Positions 26,123-34,935 are shown, counted from the stretch's first letter. The stretch is DNA of 64,000 bases from Streptomyces albogriseolus (GCA_014650475.1 BMVA01000017.1:116215-180214); one strand, 5' to 3'. Notes: generated from the sequence alone by a model not told the origin. Numbers and translations: made by a program.

Positions 26123-27541
26123 TCAGCCCATCTCCTCCAGCCGCTTGCCCTTCGTCTCCTTCACGAACTTCAGCACGAACGGGATCGACAGCGCCGCGAA
26201 CACCGTGTAGATCACGTATGTGACGGACAGGTTCCAGTCCGCCAGCGACGGGAAGCTCGCGGTGATCGCCCAGTTGGCGATCCACTGCGCCGCCGCGGCC
26301 ACACCGAGCGCCGCCGCCCGGATCCGGTTCGGGAACATCTCGCCGAGCATGACCCACACGACCACGCCCCACGAGAGGGCGAAGAAGAGGACGAAGACGT
26401 GGGCCGCGATCAGGGCCACCCAGCCCTGCGTGGCGGGCAGCTGGCCGTCGACGAGGTTCGAGGAGAACGCCCAGGCCTCCAGCGCGAGACCGATCACCAT
26501 GCCGACGGAGCCGATGATGGCCAGCGGCCGGCGGCCGACACGGTCGACGAAGATCATCGCGATGACGGTGCCGACGATGTTGATGATCGACGTGGTGAAC
26601 GAGTAGAAGAACGAGTCCGCCGGGTCGACGCCGACCGACTGCCACAGCGTGGCCGAGTAGTAGAACGCGACGTTGATGCCGACGAACTGCTGGAACACCG
26701 ACAGGCCGATACCGACCCAGACGATCGGCTTGAAGAAGAAGCTGCCGCCGAGCAGGTCCTTGAAGCTGGACTTCTCCTCGCGGCGCATGCCGGTCTCGAT
26801 CTCGGTGACGCGGGCGTCGAGGTCGGTCCCGTCGCCCTCGACCTCGGAGAGGATCTGGCGGGCGCGCTCGTGCTTGCCGACGGAGATCAGGTAGCGGGGC
26901 GACTCGGGAATGGCGAAGGAGAGCAGGCCGTAGAGGACGGCGGGGATCACCATGACGCCGAGCATGACCTGCCAGGCCTCCAGGCCCATCAGCTCACCGC
27001 GCTGGTCGCCGTCGGCGGCGTTCAGGATGCCCCAGTTGACGAGCTGGGAGACGGCGATGCCGATGACGATCGCGGCCTGCTGGAAGGAGCCGAGCCGGCC
27101 GCGGTAGGCGGGCGGGGCGACCTCGGCGATGTAGGCCGGGCCGATGACGGAGGCCATGCCGATGGCGAAGCCGCCGACGACCCGCCAGAAGGCGAGGTCC
27201 CACAGCGCGAAGGGCAGCGCGGAGCCGACGGCGCTGACCGTGAAGAGGACCGCGGCGATCTGCATGCAGCGGATGCGTCCGATGCGGTCGGCTATCCGGC
27301 CGGCGGTGGCGGCGCCGATGGCACAGCCGATCAGCGCGATGGCGATGACCTGGGCGAGTGCGGCGGAGCCGACGTCGTAGCGGTCGCGGATCGCCTCGAC
27401 GGCGCCGTTGATCACGGAGCTGTCGTAGCCGAAGAGGAAGCCGCCCATGGCGGCGGCAGCGGTGATGAAGATGACATGCCCGAGATGTTCGGGGTGAGCC
27501 GTCCGGGCTCCTGACGCTTGTGCCTGCGCGGTGCTGGTCAC
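26123..27541 (-). CDS. glcP: Glucose permease GlcP, MFS sugar:proton symporter
   Basis: The 472-residue protein has twelve membrane helices and all MFS sugar-porter signatures (GYDSSVINGAV, RIADRIGR, PESPRYL, FVDRVGRRP, VKETKGKRLEEM). Length and sequence match S. coelicolor GlcP, the main glucose importer that underlies glucose kinase-dependent catabolite repression. The GTG at 27541 follows GAGGAGT four bases upstream. Expression probably comes from the promoter at 27636-27663, about 90 bp upstream. Confidence 0.95.
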   Translation of the reverse strand: MTSTAQAQASGARTAHPEHLGHVIFITAAAAMGGFLFGYDSSVINGAVEAIRDRYDVGSAALAQVIAIALIGCAIGAATAGRIADRIGRIRCMQIAAVLFTVSAVGSALPFALWDLAFWRVVGGFAIGMASVIGPAYIAEVAPPAYRGRLGSFQQAAIVIGIAVSQLVNWGILNAADGDQRGELMGLEAWQVMLGVMVIPAVLYGLLSFAIPESPRYLISVGKHERARQILSEVEGDGTDLDARVTEIETGMRREEKSSFKDLLGGSFFFKPIVWVGIGLSVFQQFVGINVAFYYSATLWQSVGVDPADSFFYSFTTSIINIVGTVIAMIFVDRVGRRPLAIIGSVGMVIGLALEAWAFSSNLVDGQLPATQGWVALIAAHVFVLFFALSWGVVVWVMLGEMFPNRIRAAALGVAAAAQWIANWAITASFPSLADWNLSVTYVIYTVFAALSIPFVLKFVKETKGKRLEEMG

Positions 27542-27635
27542 GTGTACTCCTCGGGCCACCGGCAACATCGCCGGGTGGGGGTCAGCCCTTCAAGGTTTCT
27601 GCCGTAGGCACCTGAAGGTAAAAACAACAGTGCAG

Positions 27636-27663
27636 AGACTATGTCTTCAACTTTTGAAGTCAA
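27636..27663 (-). promoter_or_regulatory. glcP promoter with palindrome in the spacer
   Basis: On the minus strand, -35 TTGACT (27658-27663), a 16-bp spacer and -10 TAGTCT (27636-27641) form a sigma-70-type promoter in an unusually AT-rich stretch. The palindrome CTTCAA-n3-TTGAAG (27645-27659) overlaps the spacer, so a repressor bound there would occlude polymerase. Which regulator uses it is not known to me. Confidence 0.65.
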
Positions 27664-27747
27664 TAGGGACTGGGCTGTGAGTTATGAGACGCAGGAGCCC
27701 TGGGCAGGACCCACAAAGGGTTCATATCTTGAAGAGCTCGGGCCGCT

Positions 27748-30700
27748 TCAGCGCAGACGCTGGCTGATGACCTTGGACACGCCGTCGCCCTGCATGGAGA
27801 CGCCGTAGAGCGCGTCGGCGACCTCCATGGTGCGCTTCTGGTGCGTGATCACGATCAGCTGCGAGGCCTCCTGCAGCTCCTGCATGATCCGGATCAGCCG
27901 CTGGAGGTTGGTGTCGTCGAGCGCGGCCTCCACCTCGTCCATCACATAGAACGGGCTGGGCCGCGCCTTGAAGATCGACACGAGCAGCGCCACCGCGGTC
28001 AGCGACCGCTCGCCGCCCGACAGCAGCGACAGCCGCTTGACCTTCTTGCCCGGCGGACGCGCCTCGACGTCCACGCCCGTGGTGAGCATGTTGTCGGGGT
28101 CGGTCAGCACCAGGCGCCCCTCGCCGCCCGGGAAGAGGCGGGAGAAGACGCCCTCGAACTCCCGGGCCGTGTCCCGGTAGGCCTCGGTGAAGACCTGCTC
28201 GACGCGTTCGTCGACCTCCTTGACGACCTGGAGCAGGTCCGCGCGGGTCTTCTTCAGGTCCTCCAGCTGCTCGCTGAGGAACTGGTGGCGTTCCTCCAGC
28301 GCCGCGAACTCCTCCAGGGCGAGCGGGTTGACCTTGCCGAGCTGCTGGTAGGCGCGCTCGGCCGCCTTCAGGCGCTTCTCCTGCTCGGCCCGCACGAAGG
28401 GACGGGGCTGGTTGCGCGGGTGCTCCGGGTCCTCCGGGAGCTGTTCACCCTCGGCGGGGGGCGAGGGCGGCACGAGCTGGTGCGGGCCGTACTCCGCCAC
28501 CAGCCCTGCCGGTTCGACACCCAGTTCCTCCAGCGCCTTCGCCTCCAGCTGCTCCATCCGCAGCCGTTTCTCGGCGCCGAGTACCTCGCCGCGGTGGACC
28601 GAATCCGTCAACTTGTCGAGTTCCGCCTTGAGATCGCGTCCTTCGGCGCGGGCGCGGGCGAGTTCCTCCTCGCGGCGGGCCTTGGCGGCCTCGGCGGCGG
28701 TGCGCTCGTCGGCGGCGCGGGCCAGGGACACCTCGACGTGCGCGAGGAGCTGGCGGGCGCCCGCGGCGACGGCGGCGGCGACCTCCGCCTCGTGGCGCAG
28801 CCGGGCGCGGCGCTGTTCGGCACGCGCGCGTGCCTCGCGTTCGGCGCGGGCGGCCCGGTCCAGGGAGTCGGCCCGTCCGGCCAGCCCCTTGACCCGCTCC
28901 TCGTGCGTACGGACCTGAAGCCGGGCCTCCATCTCGGTCTGGCGGGCGTTGGCCCCGTCGGCGGCGAGCCGGTCGCGCACGGAGGTGTCGGGCTCCTCCT
29001 CGAACGGCATCTCCTCGGCCGTCTCCAGCCGCTCGGCGAGCTCCTCCACCTCGGCGAGCGCCCTGTCGAGGGCCTCTTGCGCGCGTTCGGCGGCGGCCCC
29101 GGCGCGCTCGGCCTCGCCGGCGGCGCCACGCGCCTGTCCGGCGAGCCGGCCGAGCTGCTGGGCGACGGCGGACTTCTCCCGGTCGGCGGCCCGGCGCCGC
29201 TCCCCCAGCTCCTCGACGAGGGCCGCGCACTCCCGGCGCCGGGCGGCCGCCGCCTCCTGCGCCTCGGCCAGCTCCTCGCAGCGCACCGCGAGCTCCTCCA
29301 GCTCGGCGGCGGCCTCGTCGACGGACGCCTGTACCTCCAGCAGGCTGGGCGCGCCGGCCGAGCCGCCGTGCGCGAAGTGGGCGCCGAGCAGGTCGCCCTC
29401 GGCGGTGACGGCGGTGAGGCCGGGCCGGGCGTGGACGAGTTCCTCGGCGTCCTCGAGGGTGGCGACGACGACGATGCCGTGCAGGAGCCGTCGCACGGCC
29501 GGCATGAGGTCGTCGGGGCCGCGGACGAGGCGCTCCGCGGGAAGGGGCGTGAGCGCTTCGAGGAGGGGGGTTCCGGAGGGAGCGGCGGGTGCGGGGGCGT
29601 CGTGGCTGGGCGCGCTGTTTCCCCCGCCCCTGGAGGGTGTCTCGCCTGCGGTGTCGGACGGGCCTGTCACCAGGAGGGCGGCTCGGCCGGCGTCCAGTTT
29701 GCGGAGGAGACGGATGGCGTCGGCCGCCGCGGCCGGGGAGGAGACCGCGAGGGCGTCCGCCGCCGCGCCGAACGCGGCCGCGAGCGGTACCTCGTAGCCG
29801 GGCGTCACCGTCAGCAGTTCCGCGGCCGGGCCGAGCAGCCCGGTGAGGCTGTCCCTCGCGCCGAGCAGCGCGCCGGTGCCGTCCTTGCGGCGCAGGCCGA
29901 GCGCCAGGGTCTCGTGGCGTGCCTGGGTCGCGGCGCGTTTCCTCTCCACGGCGGTGACGGCCTCGCGGGCGGCGGTGAGGACGGCCTCTGCCTCGGCGAG
30001 CCCGCGCTTGGCTTCCTCGTGCCGCTCGGCGAGCTCCGCGTCGCCCGCGTCGAGGCCGTCGACCTCCGTCCGGAGGGCCTCGTACTCCTCCTGGGCGGCC
30101 ACGGCGCGCTGCCGCGCCTCGTCGCGGGCGGCGGCGAGGCGTTCGATCTCGGCCTGGGCGGCGGCTGCGCGGGAGCGGGCGGCGCCCACCCGTCCCTTGA
30201 GCCGGGCGAGCCCTTCGCGCCGGTCGGCGATGGCGCGGGCGACGTCCTTGAGCCGCCGTTCCTCCTGGGCCAGCTCGCGCTCCAGTTCGGCGCGGTGGGC
30301 GACGGTGTCCTCCAGCGCGCGTTCGGCCGCTTCGAGGGCGGCCTCCAGTTCGGCCTCCTGCTCCCGGATGCGGGCGGCCTCACGCTCCATGTCCTCGGGG
30401 TCCCGGCCGCGCCGCTCCTCGGGGGGTGCGGAGGTGGCGCTCTTCACGCGCGCGTCGGCGAGCGAGATGGTGCCGCGCACCCGTTCGGCGAGCTGGGAGA
30501 GCTCGTACCAGGTCTGCTGGGCGTTCTGGAGCCGCGGGGTGAGGCGGCGTACCTCGTCCTCCAGGAGGCCCTCGCGCTGGAGGGCCTTCTTCAGCTCGGC
30601 CTCGGCGGCCTCCTTGCGCTGTTTGAGGGCGGCCTCGTCGGCGATCTCGGCCTGGAGCGCCTCACGCAGCGTGACGAGGTCGTCGGCGAGGAGGCGCAGG

Positions 30701-31377
30701 CGGGCGTCGCGCAGGTCGGCCTGGATGACGGCGGCGCGACGGGCGACGGCGGCCTGGCGGCCGAGCGGCTTGAGCTGGCGGCGGAGCTCGTCGGTGAGGT
30801 CCTGGACGCGTGCGAGGTTGGCCTGCATCGCGTCCAGCTTGCGCAGCGCCTTCTCCTTGCGCTTGCGGTGCTTGAGGACGCCGGCCGCCTCCTCGATGAA
30901 GGCGCGGCGGCCCATGGGGTCGGCGTGCAGGACGGAGTCGAGCTGGCCCTGGCCGACGATGACGTGCATCTCGCGGCCGATGCCGGAGTCGGAGAGCAGT
31001 TCCTGGATGTCCAGGAGACGGCAGGTGTCGCCGTTGATCTGGTACTCGCTGCCGCCGTTGCGGAACATGATCCGCGTGATGGTGACCTCGGAGTACTCGA
31101 TGGGGAGGGCCCCGTCGGAGTTGTCGATGGTCAGGGACACCTCGGCGCGGCCCAGGGGCGGGCGGCCGGTGGTGCCGGCGAAGATGACGTCCTCCATCTT
31201 GCCGCCGCGCAGCGACTTGGCGCCCTGCTCGCCCATGACCCAGCTGAGGGCGTCGACCACGTTGGACTTGCCCGAGCCGTTCGGGCCGACGACGCAGGTG
31301 ATCCCCGGTTCGAACCGCAGGGTGGTCGCGGAGGCGAACGACTTGAAGCCGCGGAGGGTCAGGGCCTTGAGGTGCAC
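27748..31377 (-). CDS. smc: Chromosome condensation ATPase SMC
   Basis: SMC with ScpA/ScpB organises and segregates chromosomes and is needed for spore nucleoid compaction. The 1209-residue protein has Walker A GPNGSGKS near 31-38, the Q-loop, two long coiled coils, a central hinge (about 505-670), the ABC signature LSGGERSLTAVAL and Walker B FYVMDEVEAALD. The GTG at 31377 (VHLKALTLRGFKSFA) is the conserved start. Residues about 572-606 form a Ser/Pro/Ala/Gly-rich insertion inside the hinge that seems longer than in relatives I remember. Confidence 0.98.
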   Translation of the reverse strand: MHLKALTLRGFKSFASATTLRFEPGITCVVGPNGSGKSNVVDALSWVMGEQGAKSLRGGKMEDVIFAGTTGRPPLGRAEVSLTIDNSDGALPIEYSEVTITRIMFRNGGSEYQINGDTCRLLDIQELLSDSGIGREMHVIVGQGQLDSVLHADPMGRRAFIEEAAGVLKHRKRKEKALRKLDAMQANLARVQDLTDELRRQLKPLGRQAAVARRAAVIQADLRDARLRLLADDLVTLREALQAEIADEAALKQRKEAAEAELKKALQREGLLEDEVRRLTPRLQNAQQTWYELSQLAERVRGTISLADARVKSATSAPPEERRGRDPEDMEREAARIREQEAELEAALEAAERALEDTVAHRAELERELAQEERRLKDVARAIADRREGLARLKGRVGAARSRAAAAQAEIERLAAARDEARQRAVAAQEEYEALRTEVDGLDAGDAELAERHEEAKRGLAEAEAVLTAAREAVTAVERKRAATQARHETLALGLRRKDGTGALLGARDSLTGLLGPAAELLTVTPGYEVPLAAAFGAAADALAVSSPAAAADAIRLLRKLDAGRAALLVTGPSDTAGETPSRGGGNSAPSHDAPAPAAPSGTPLLEALTPLPAERLVRGPDDLMPAVRRLLHGIVVVATLEDAEELVHARPGLTAVTAEGDLLGAHFAHGGSAGAPSLLEVQASVDEAAAELEELAVRCEELAEAQEAAAARRRECAALVEELGERRRAADREKSAVAQQLGRLAGQARGAAGEAERAGAAAERAQEALDRALAEVEELAERLETAEEMPFEEEPDTSVRDRLAADGANARQTEMEARLQVRTHEERVKGLAGRADSLDRAARAEREARARAEQRRARLRHEAEVAAAVAAGARQLLAHVEVSLARAADERTAAEAAKARREEELARARAEGRDLKAELDKLTDSVHRGEVLGAEKRLRMEQLEAKALEELGVEPAGLVAEYGPHQLVPPSPPAEGEQLPEDPEHPRNQPRPFVRAEQEKRLKAAERAYQQLGKVNPLALEEFAALEERHQFLSEQLEDLKKTRADLLQVVKEVDERVEQVFTEAYRDTAREFEGVFSRLFPGGEGRLVLTDPDNMLTTGVDVEARPPGKKVKRLSLLSGGERSLTAVALLVSIFKARPSPFYVMDEVEAALDDTNLQRLIRIMQELQEASQLIVITHQKRTMEVADALYGVSMQGDGVSKVISQRLR

Positions 31378-31569
31378 GCCGTCGGACTCTACCCGGCGGG
31401 CATGTCTCACTCCATGAGCGCGCGGTTTCGCGGGTGAACGCGCAGGGCATGCCAGTCGTTGAGAACGTGAACAGGTGCGCGGGACAGAGAGTGCGCCGCG
31501 CGGGGGTCGCGGGGTTCCCCGCGGGAGACGGCAGGCTCAGCGGTTCGGGACGCGGAGGGGTGAAGAAAG

Positions 31570-31591
31570 AAGGGACGCCGGAGCGTCCCTT
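31570..31591 (-). terminator. Intrinsic terminator downstream of the small coiled-coil gene
   Basis: A 9-bp stem (AAGGGACGC / GCGTCCCTT) with a 4-nt loop is followed on the minus strand by a T-rich tail. It lies 75 bp past the stop of the 67-codon gene and before smc, so smc needs its own promoter in the 31378-31569 gap. Confidence 0.75.
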
Positions 31592-31665
31592 GCAATTCTG
31601 ACTGCCTGGCGGTGATTGACGGGCAAGCCCGACCACTGCGGTGCTGTTCGTGGAGCGTGCAGTGA

Positions 31666-31869
31666 TCAGGTGAGCGCAGGCTCCGCCTGGTGTGCGTCAA
31701 CGCTCTCCATGATCCTGTCGTGAGAAGCGGCAGCCTTCAGGGCGTCCTTCTCGGCCTGGATCCGCGTGAGCTCGGATTCCAGGTCCTGGACGCGCTGCTG
31801 GAGCCGTCGCATCTCGGCGAGGAGTCGAGGGTCGGAGCCGCCGACGTAACCGAGAAGCGCCTTTGCCAT
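31666..31869 (-). CDS. Small conserved coiled-coil protein, function unknown
   Basis: The 67-residue protein starts MAKALLGYVGGSDPRLLAEM. Its central half (RRLQQRVQDLESELTRIQAEK) is a clear coiled coil in heptads. There is no signal peptide. GGAGGA stands about 9 bases before the ATG, a strong ribosome site, which makes this start better than the longer frame. It has its own terminator, and a tRNA-like remnant lies just upstream. I recall similar short proteins near smc in Streptomyces but no function. Confidence 0.75.
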   Translation of the reverse strand: MAKALLGYVGGSDPRLLAEMRRLQQRVQDLESELTRIQAEKDALKAAASHDRIMESVDAHQAEPALT

Positions 31870-31910
31870 GATGGATGGTCCTCCACAATGAGTGACCGAC
31901 CGATGCGGTG

Positions 31911-31977
31911 TGGGTCGTGAGGGATTCGCACCCGCGGTGCTTGGCAGGCCTGGAGTTGTGCTGCCGTTCAGCCATGC
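31911..31977 (-). pseudogene. Degenerate tRNA-like sequence
   Basis: Read on the minus strand it contains a D-arm-like GCTG-AACGG-CAGC hairpin, an anticodon-loop-like CTGCCAA, and a T-arm-like GCGGG-TGCGAAT-CCCTC. The T-loop differs from TTCGAAT at a single base. The anticodon stem pairs poorly and no matching acceptor stem is visible, so a working tRNA is unlikely. It could be a decayed tRNA, an old attachment site, or chance. A TAGCTG word sits just upstream like a -10. Confidence 0.3.
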
Positions 31978-31981
31978 CAAA

Positions 31982-32247
31982 CAGCTAAGGTGCGCGGGGC
32001 TTTCAGCGTCTCACCAAAAAGTTTGAGGGTCAACACGATCACGCCCCGTATTGGGGGACAACCGGGCGCATACGGCCGGACGGCGGCGGCGTCGCGTTCC
32101 TCGCGGGTCCTCGGGGCGTGGCGATCATCTTGGCGGGCCCAGCCGCCGTCGGCAAGCCGTTTGCTTCGATCACCAGGACTTTTTTGCGTCCGGACCGTTC
32201 ACGGCGAGGGCCGCGCGGGCCTGGGCGCGGCGGCCCGGCGGGCGCCG
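31982..32247. other. 266-bp gap without a recognisable gene
   Basis: This gap lies between the tRNA-like element and the acylphosphatase stop. A T6 run occurs at about 32178-32184 without a convincing stem on the plus strand. No open frame with coding character or ribosome site was seen. Confidence 0.4.
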
Positions 32248-32529
32248 TCAGCGGATCGCGAAGCCGTCGTAGCCGCCGCGAGGTGTGTCCCAGATCTCGG
32301 TCACTCCGTCCACGTGCCCGGGCGTGTCGCCGGTCTGCAGCCACTCCAGCAGTCGCTCGCAGCGGTCGCGGGGACCCTCGGCGACCACCTGCACCCTGCC
32401 GTCGCCGAGATTCAGGGCGAAGCCCCGCAGGCCGCCGGTCTCCAGGGCCTTGGCCCGGGTGAACCAGCGGAAGCCCACACCCTGGACGTGTCCGCGGACC
32501 CAGGCGACCAGTCGCACATCCTCGCTCAT
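32248..32529 (-). CDS. Acylphosphatase
   Basis: The 93-residue protein hydrolyses acyl-phosphates. Both catalytic residues are present: Arg21 in VQGVGFRWF and Asn40 in [11 protein letters not shown]. The length is typical for the family. On the minus strand TAGGTT lies six bases before the ATG, the spacing expected for a leaderless transcript, and there is no ribosome site. Many Streptomyces genes are leaderless, so this is plausible. Confidence 0.93.
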   Translation of the reverse strand: MSEDVRLVAWVRGHVQGVGFRWFTRAKALETGGLRGFALNLGDGRVQVVAEGPRDRCERLLEWLQTGDTPGHVDGVTEIWDTPRGGYDGFAIR

Positions 32530-32614
32530 GCCTGCAACCTAACCGCACAAAGTCACACCGGGCACTCCGCCCCCGTGCGCCATGCGGTAGCGTCCCCACC
32601 CATAAATCTCATAT

Positions 32615-32640
32615 GAAACTCACTCGTTGGTGTGAGTTTC
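32615..32640 (+). promoter_or_regulatory. 9-base inverted repeat in the leader of the CAP-domain gene
   Basis: GAAACTCAC and GTGAGTTTC are perfect 9-base arms with an 8-nt loop, 65 bp before the start codon, in an AT-rich stretch. It may be an operator or an RNA hairpin. I do not recognise the binding protein. Confidence 0.55.
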
Positions 32641-32704
32641 GTGATCGTCGAGTTACGGGCAGGTCGCGAGACGCGGCCGACCACCAGGACGAGGAAGGCC
32701 AAAC

Positions 32705-34084
32705 ATGGGACGCCACCGACGCTCCGACGCCGGCCGCGCCGCCACGAGCCGCGCCGCCGGGGTCACCCACCACGACGGCTCCTACGGTGAAGGCCTGGAC
32801 CCGCGAGGCGCCGGGGCCGACGGCCCGCCCACGATGGGCACCGCGCCGTATCTGAACCCGGAGGCCTACGCGGAGACGTACGCCCGCAGCGAGGCGTACC
32901 TGTACGCGACGGACGGCACCGCGGTCCCCTCCGGCGGCGCCGGCTTCCCCGCGGGCGCCGACCCGGACGCCGGCCCCGCCCCGGCCGCGTACGCCTACAC
33001 CGCGTCCGCCACCCACACCGCGTCCGTCCACACCGCGTCCGTCCACACCACGGACACCGTCGCCGCCCCCGCCGTCCCGGGCCCGCGCACCGCCGAGTAC
33101 GACTTCACGGGCCACTCCTTCGCCGGCGACCCGCTCCCGGAGTGGGACGTGACGCCCCGGCCCCGCCCCGTCCGTACCGCCCGTACCACCGTGACCTCGT
33201 CGGTCGGCGCGGACGACCGGCCCGCGAACGGACGGCGCCGCAAGAAGAAGAAGGCCGCGACGCCGGTCCGCACCGGGCTGCTCGGCGTGTCCGCCGCCGT
33301 GGCCCTCGGCACGGTCGCGGTGGCCACCGGCGCGGTGCCCGGCCTGGAGAACTACAAGCTCGGCGGCGACCGCGGCCCCAGTGACAACGTGCAGGCCGGC
33401 GCCGGTGTGGCGACCAACCTGCCGACGGAGCAGGGCGGCACGTCCGGCTCCGCCGAGGCGCCGGGCCGCGACGCGTCCACCCCCGCGAGCCGCGACGGCG
33501 GACGCGCCGCCTCCCCGGCGCCGTCGGCTTCGCCGTCCGCCCCGACCGCGCCGACGAAGGCGCCCGAGGCGGAGAAGACCCCCGAGAAGACGGAGTCCGC
33601 GGCCGCCCCGGAGAAGACCGAGGAGCGGGCGCAGGACCGCAGGACGACGCCCGACACCGAACGGAAGGCGGGCGACCAGAGTCAGGGCAAGGGCCAGACC
33701 TCGGCCGAGGCCACCGCCGCCGCGGAGGTGCTGCGGCTGGTCAACGCCGAGCGCGCGAAGGTGGGCTGCAGCCCGGTCACCGCGGACAGCGCCCTGACCG
33801 GGCTGGCCACGGCGTTCAGCGACGACATGGCCGACCGCGGTTTCTTCGACCACACCGACCCCGACGGCGACACCCCGTGGGACCGCGCCCAGGCGGCGGG
33901 CATAGGCAACCTCGGCGGCGAGAACATAGCCCGCGGCCAGGCCGACGCCGAGTCCGTCATGCAGGCCTGGATGGACAGCCCCGGCCACAAGGCGAACATC
34001 CTGAACTGCGACTTCAAGACCCTGGGCGTAGGCGTCCACCTGGGCCCGGGCGGGCCTTGGTGGACCCAGAACTTCGGGTACTGA
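32705..34084 (+). CDS. Membrane-anchored CAP/SCP domain protein
   Basis: The 459-residue protein has a long low-complexity N-terminal half rich in Ala, Pro, Thr and Tyr, including an HTASVHTASVHT repeat. A basic patch GRRRKKKK is followed by one membrane helix near 203-222, so the N-terminus is probably cytoplasmic. A Ser/Pro/Thr/Glu-rich wall-spanning linker (230-335) leads to a C-terminal CAP domain (LRLVNAERAKVGCSPV, HTDPDGDTPWDRA, GENIARG, HKANILNCDFKTLGVG). The family is found in secreted proteins of many functions and no enzymatic activity is established for bacterial forms. AGGAAGG precedes the ATG. Confidence 0.9.
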   Translation: MGRHRRSDAGRAATSRAAGVTHHDGSYGEGLDPRGAGADGPPTMGTAPYLNPEAYAETYARSEAYLYATDGTAVPSGGAGFPAGADPDAGPAPAAYAYTASATHTASVHTASVHTTDTVAAPAVPGPRTAEYDFTGHSFAGDPLPEWDVTPRPRPVRTARTTVTSSVGADDRPANGRRRKKKKAATPVRTGLLGVSAAVALGTVAVATGAVPGLENYKLGGDRGPSDNVQAGAGVATNLPTEQGGTSGSAEAPGRDASTPASRDGGRAASPAPSASPSAPTAPTKAPEAEKTPEKTESAAAPEKTEERAQDRRTTPDTERKAGDQSQGKGQTSAEATAAAEVLRLVNAERAKVGCSPVTADSALTGLATAFSDDMADRGFFDHTDPDGDTPWDRAQAAGIGNLGGENIARGQADAESVMQAWMDSPGHKANILNCDFKTLGVGVHLGPGGPWWTQNFGY

Positions 34085-34533
34085 ACCAACCGCAGGTCAG
34101 AGGGCCAGACACCCTCGTAGGCCGTGTCCGGGCCGTCGGCGGCGGGTTTCTCGCCGGAGAAAACTCGATCCACGGCGGCCCGGGGCCGGCCCGCTCGACG
34201 GCATCAGGTGCGCGGACCAGGCCGACGATCGAGCGCCCTACGATCCGGACTGCCTCATCAAGCCCCGGCTGCGCTCCGCTCCGGCGGGGGCGCTCAGGCT
34301 CCGGGATGCCGGGGGCGCCGTCCGCGAGTGCCGGCGGAGATCTCGGTCCAAGCATGGGCGGCTGGTCCGGCCGGGGATCGAGAACCGGTTGCGGCGTGGT
34401 GAAAGATGAAGGCCGTGCCGGGCCGTCCGTCAGGACGCCTTGCTCGCTCGAGCCGTCACGGGGCAGCCCTCCTTCACTTACCAGGAGTAAGCGCCACCTC
34501 TCGGCAAGCGCTGCTCTGAAGTACGCTGAGTCC
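34085..34533. other. 449-bp region without a gene
   Basis: This region lies between the CAP gene and the HxlR regulator. No frame has both coding character and a start with a ribosome site. HxlR genes usually sit beside a divergent target gene, and none is present here. An operator-like palindrome lies at 34477-34491. Confidence 0.5.
34477..34491 (+). promoter_or_regulatory. HxlR-type palindrome upstream of the HxlR gene
   Basis: CTTAC-n5-GTAAG lies 43 bp before the HxlR start codon. The size and position fit an autoregulatory operator of this family. There is no direct proof. Confidence 0.45.
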
Positions 34534-34935
34534 ATGACGACCACGCAGTCGGCCCCGGAGGACCGGGACCTCCCGTTCAACGTGTTCGCCAAGTCCTGCC
34601 CGTCCCGGGTCACGCTGGAACACGTGACCGGGCGCTGGGGGGCGCTGACGCTGGGGGCGTTGTACGAGGGGTCGTTGCGGTTCAACGAGCTGCGCCGGCG
34701 GGTCGACGGCGTCAGCGAGAAGATGCTGTCGCAGACCCTGCACGCGCTGGAGCGCGACGGGCTCGTGCACCGCGAGGCGCAGCTGACCAACCCTCCCCGC
34801 GTGGACTACGAACTCACCCCGCTGGGCCGTGAGGTCGCCGAGCACCTGCTGGCCCTCATCCGTCTCCTCGAGGACCGCATGGACACCGTCCTCGAGGCCC
34901 GGGAGCGCTACGACGCGGCGCGCGGCGCCCGCTGA
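34534..34935 (+). CDS. HxlR-family transcriptional regulator
   Basis: The 133-residue winged-helix protein has the conserved Cys in FAKSCPSR, the [14 protein letters not shown] segment, and the HTH with [30 protein letters not shown]. HxlR/YodB-type regulators often sense electrophiles or oxidants through that cysteine (family knowledge). Its last 28 bp overlap the 3' end of mutM on the other strand. The target gene is not apparent. Confidence 0.93.
   Translation: MTTTQSAPEDRDLPFNVFAKSCPSRVTLEHVTGRWGALTLGALYEGSLRFNELRRRVDGVSEKMLSQTLHALERDGLVHREAQLTNPPRVDYELTPLGREVAEHLLALIRLLEDRMDTVLEARERYDAARGAR

Noticed and set aside
27841-31437. 1198-codon plus-strand frame opposite smc
   Set aside because: An antisense shadow of a coiled-coil gene (Leu/Gly/Glu-rich), with no ribosome site or family.
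31911-31977. Functional tRNA gene
   Set aside because: The acceptor stem is missing and the anticodon stem does not pair, so it is listed only as a low-confidence relic.
32039-32599. 186-codon minus-strand frame across the acylphosphatase and the gap before it
   Set aside because: It overlaps acylphosphatase out of frame and shows no family or ribosome site.
34014-34790. 258-codon minus-strand frame in the gap before the HxlR gene
   Set aside because: It is antisense to the HxlR coding region at one end and low-complexity elsewhere, with no recognisable domain.
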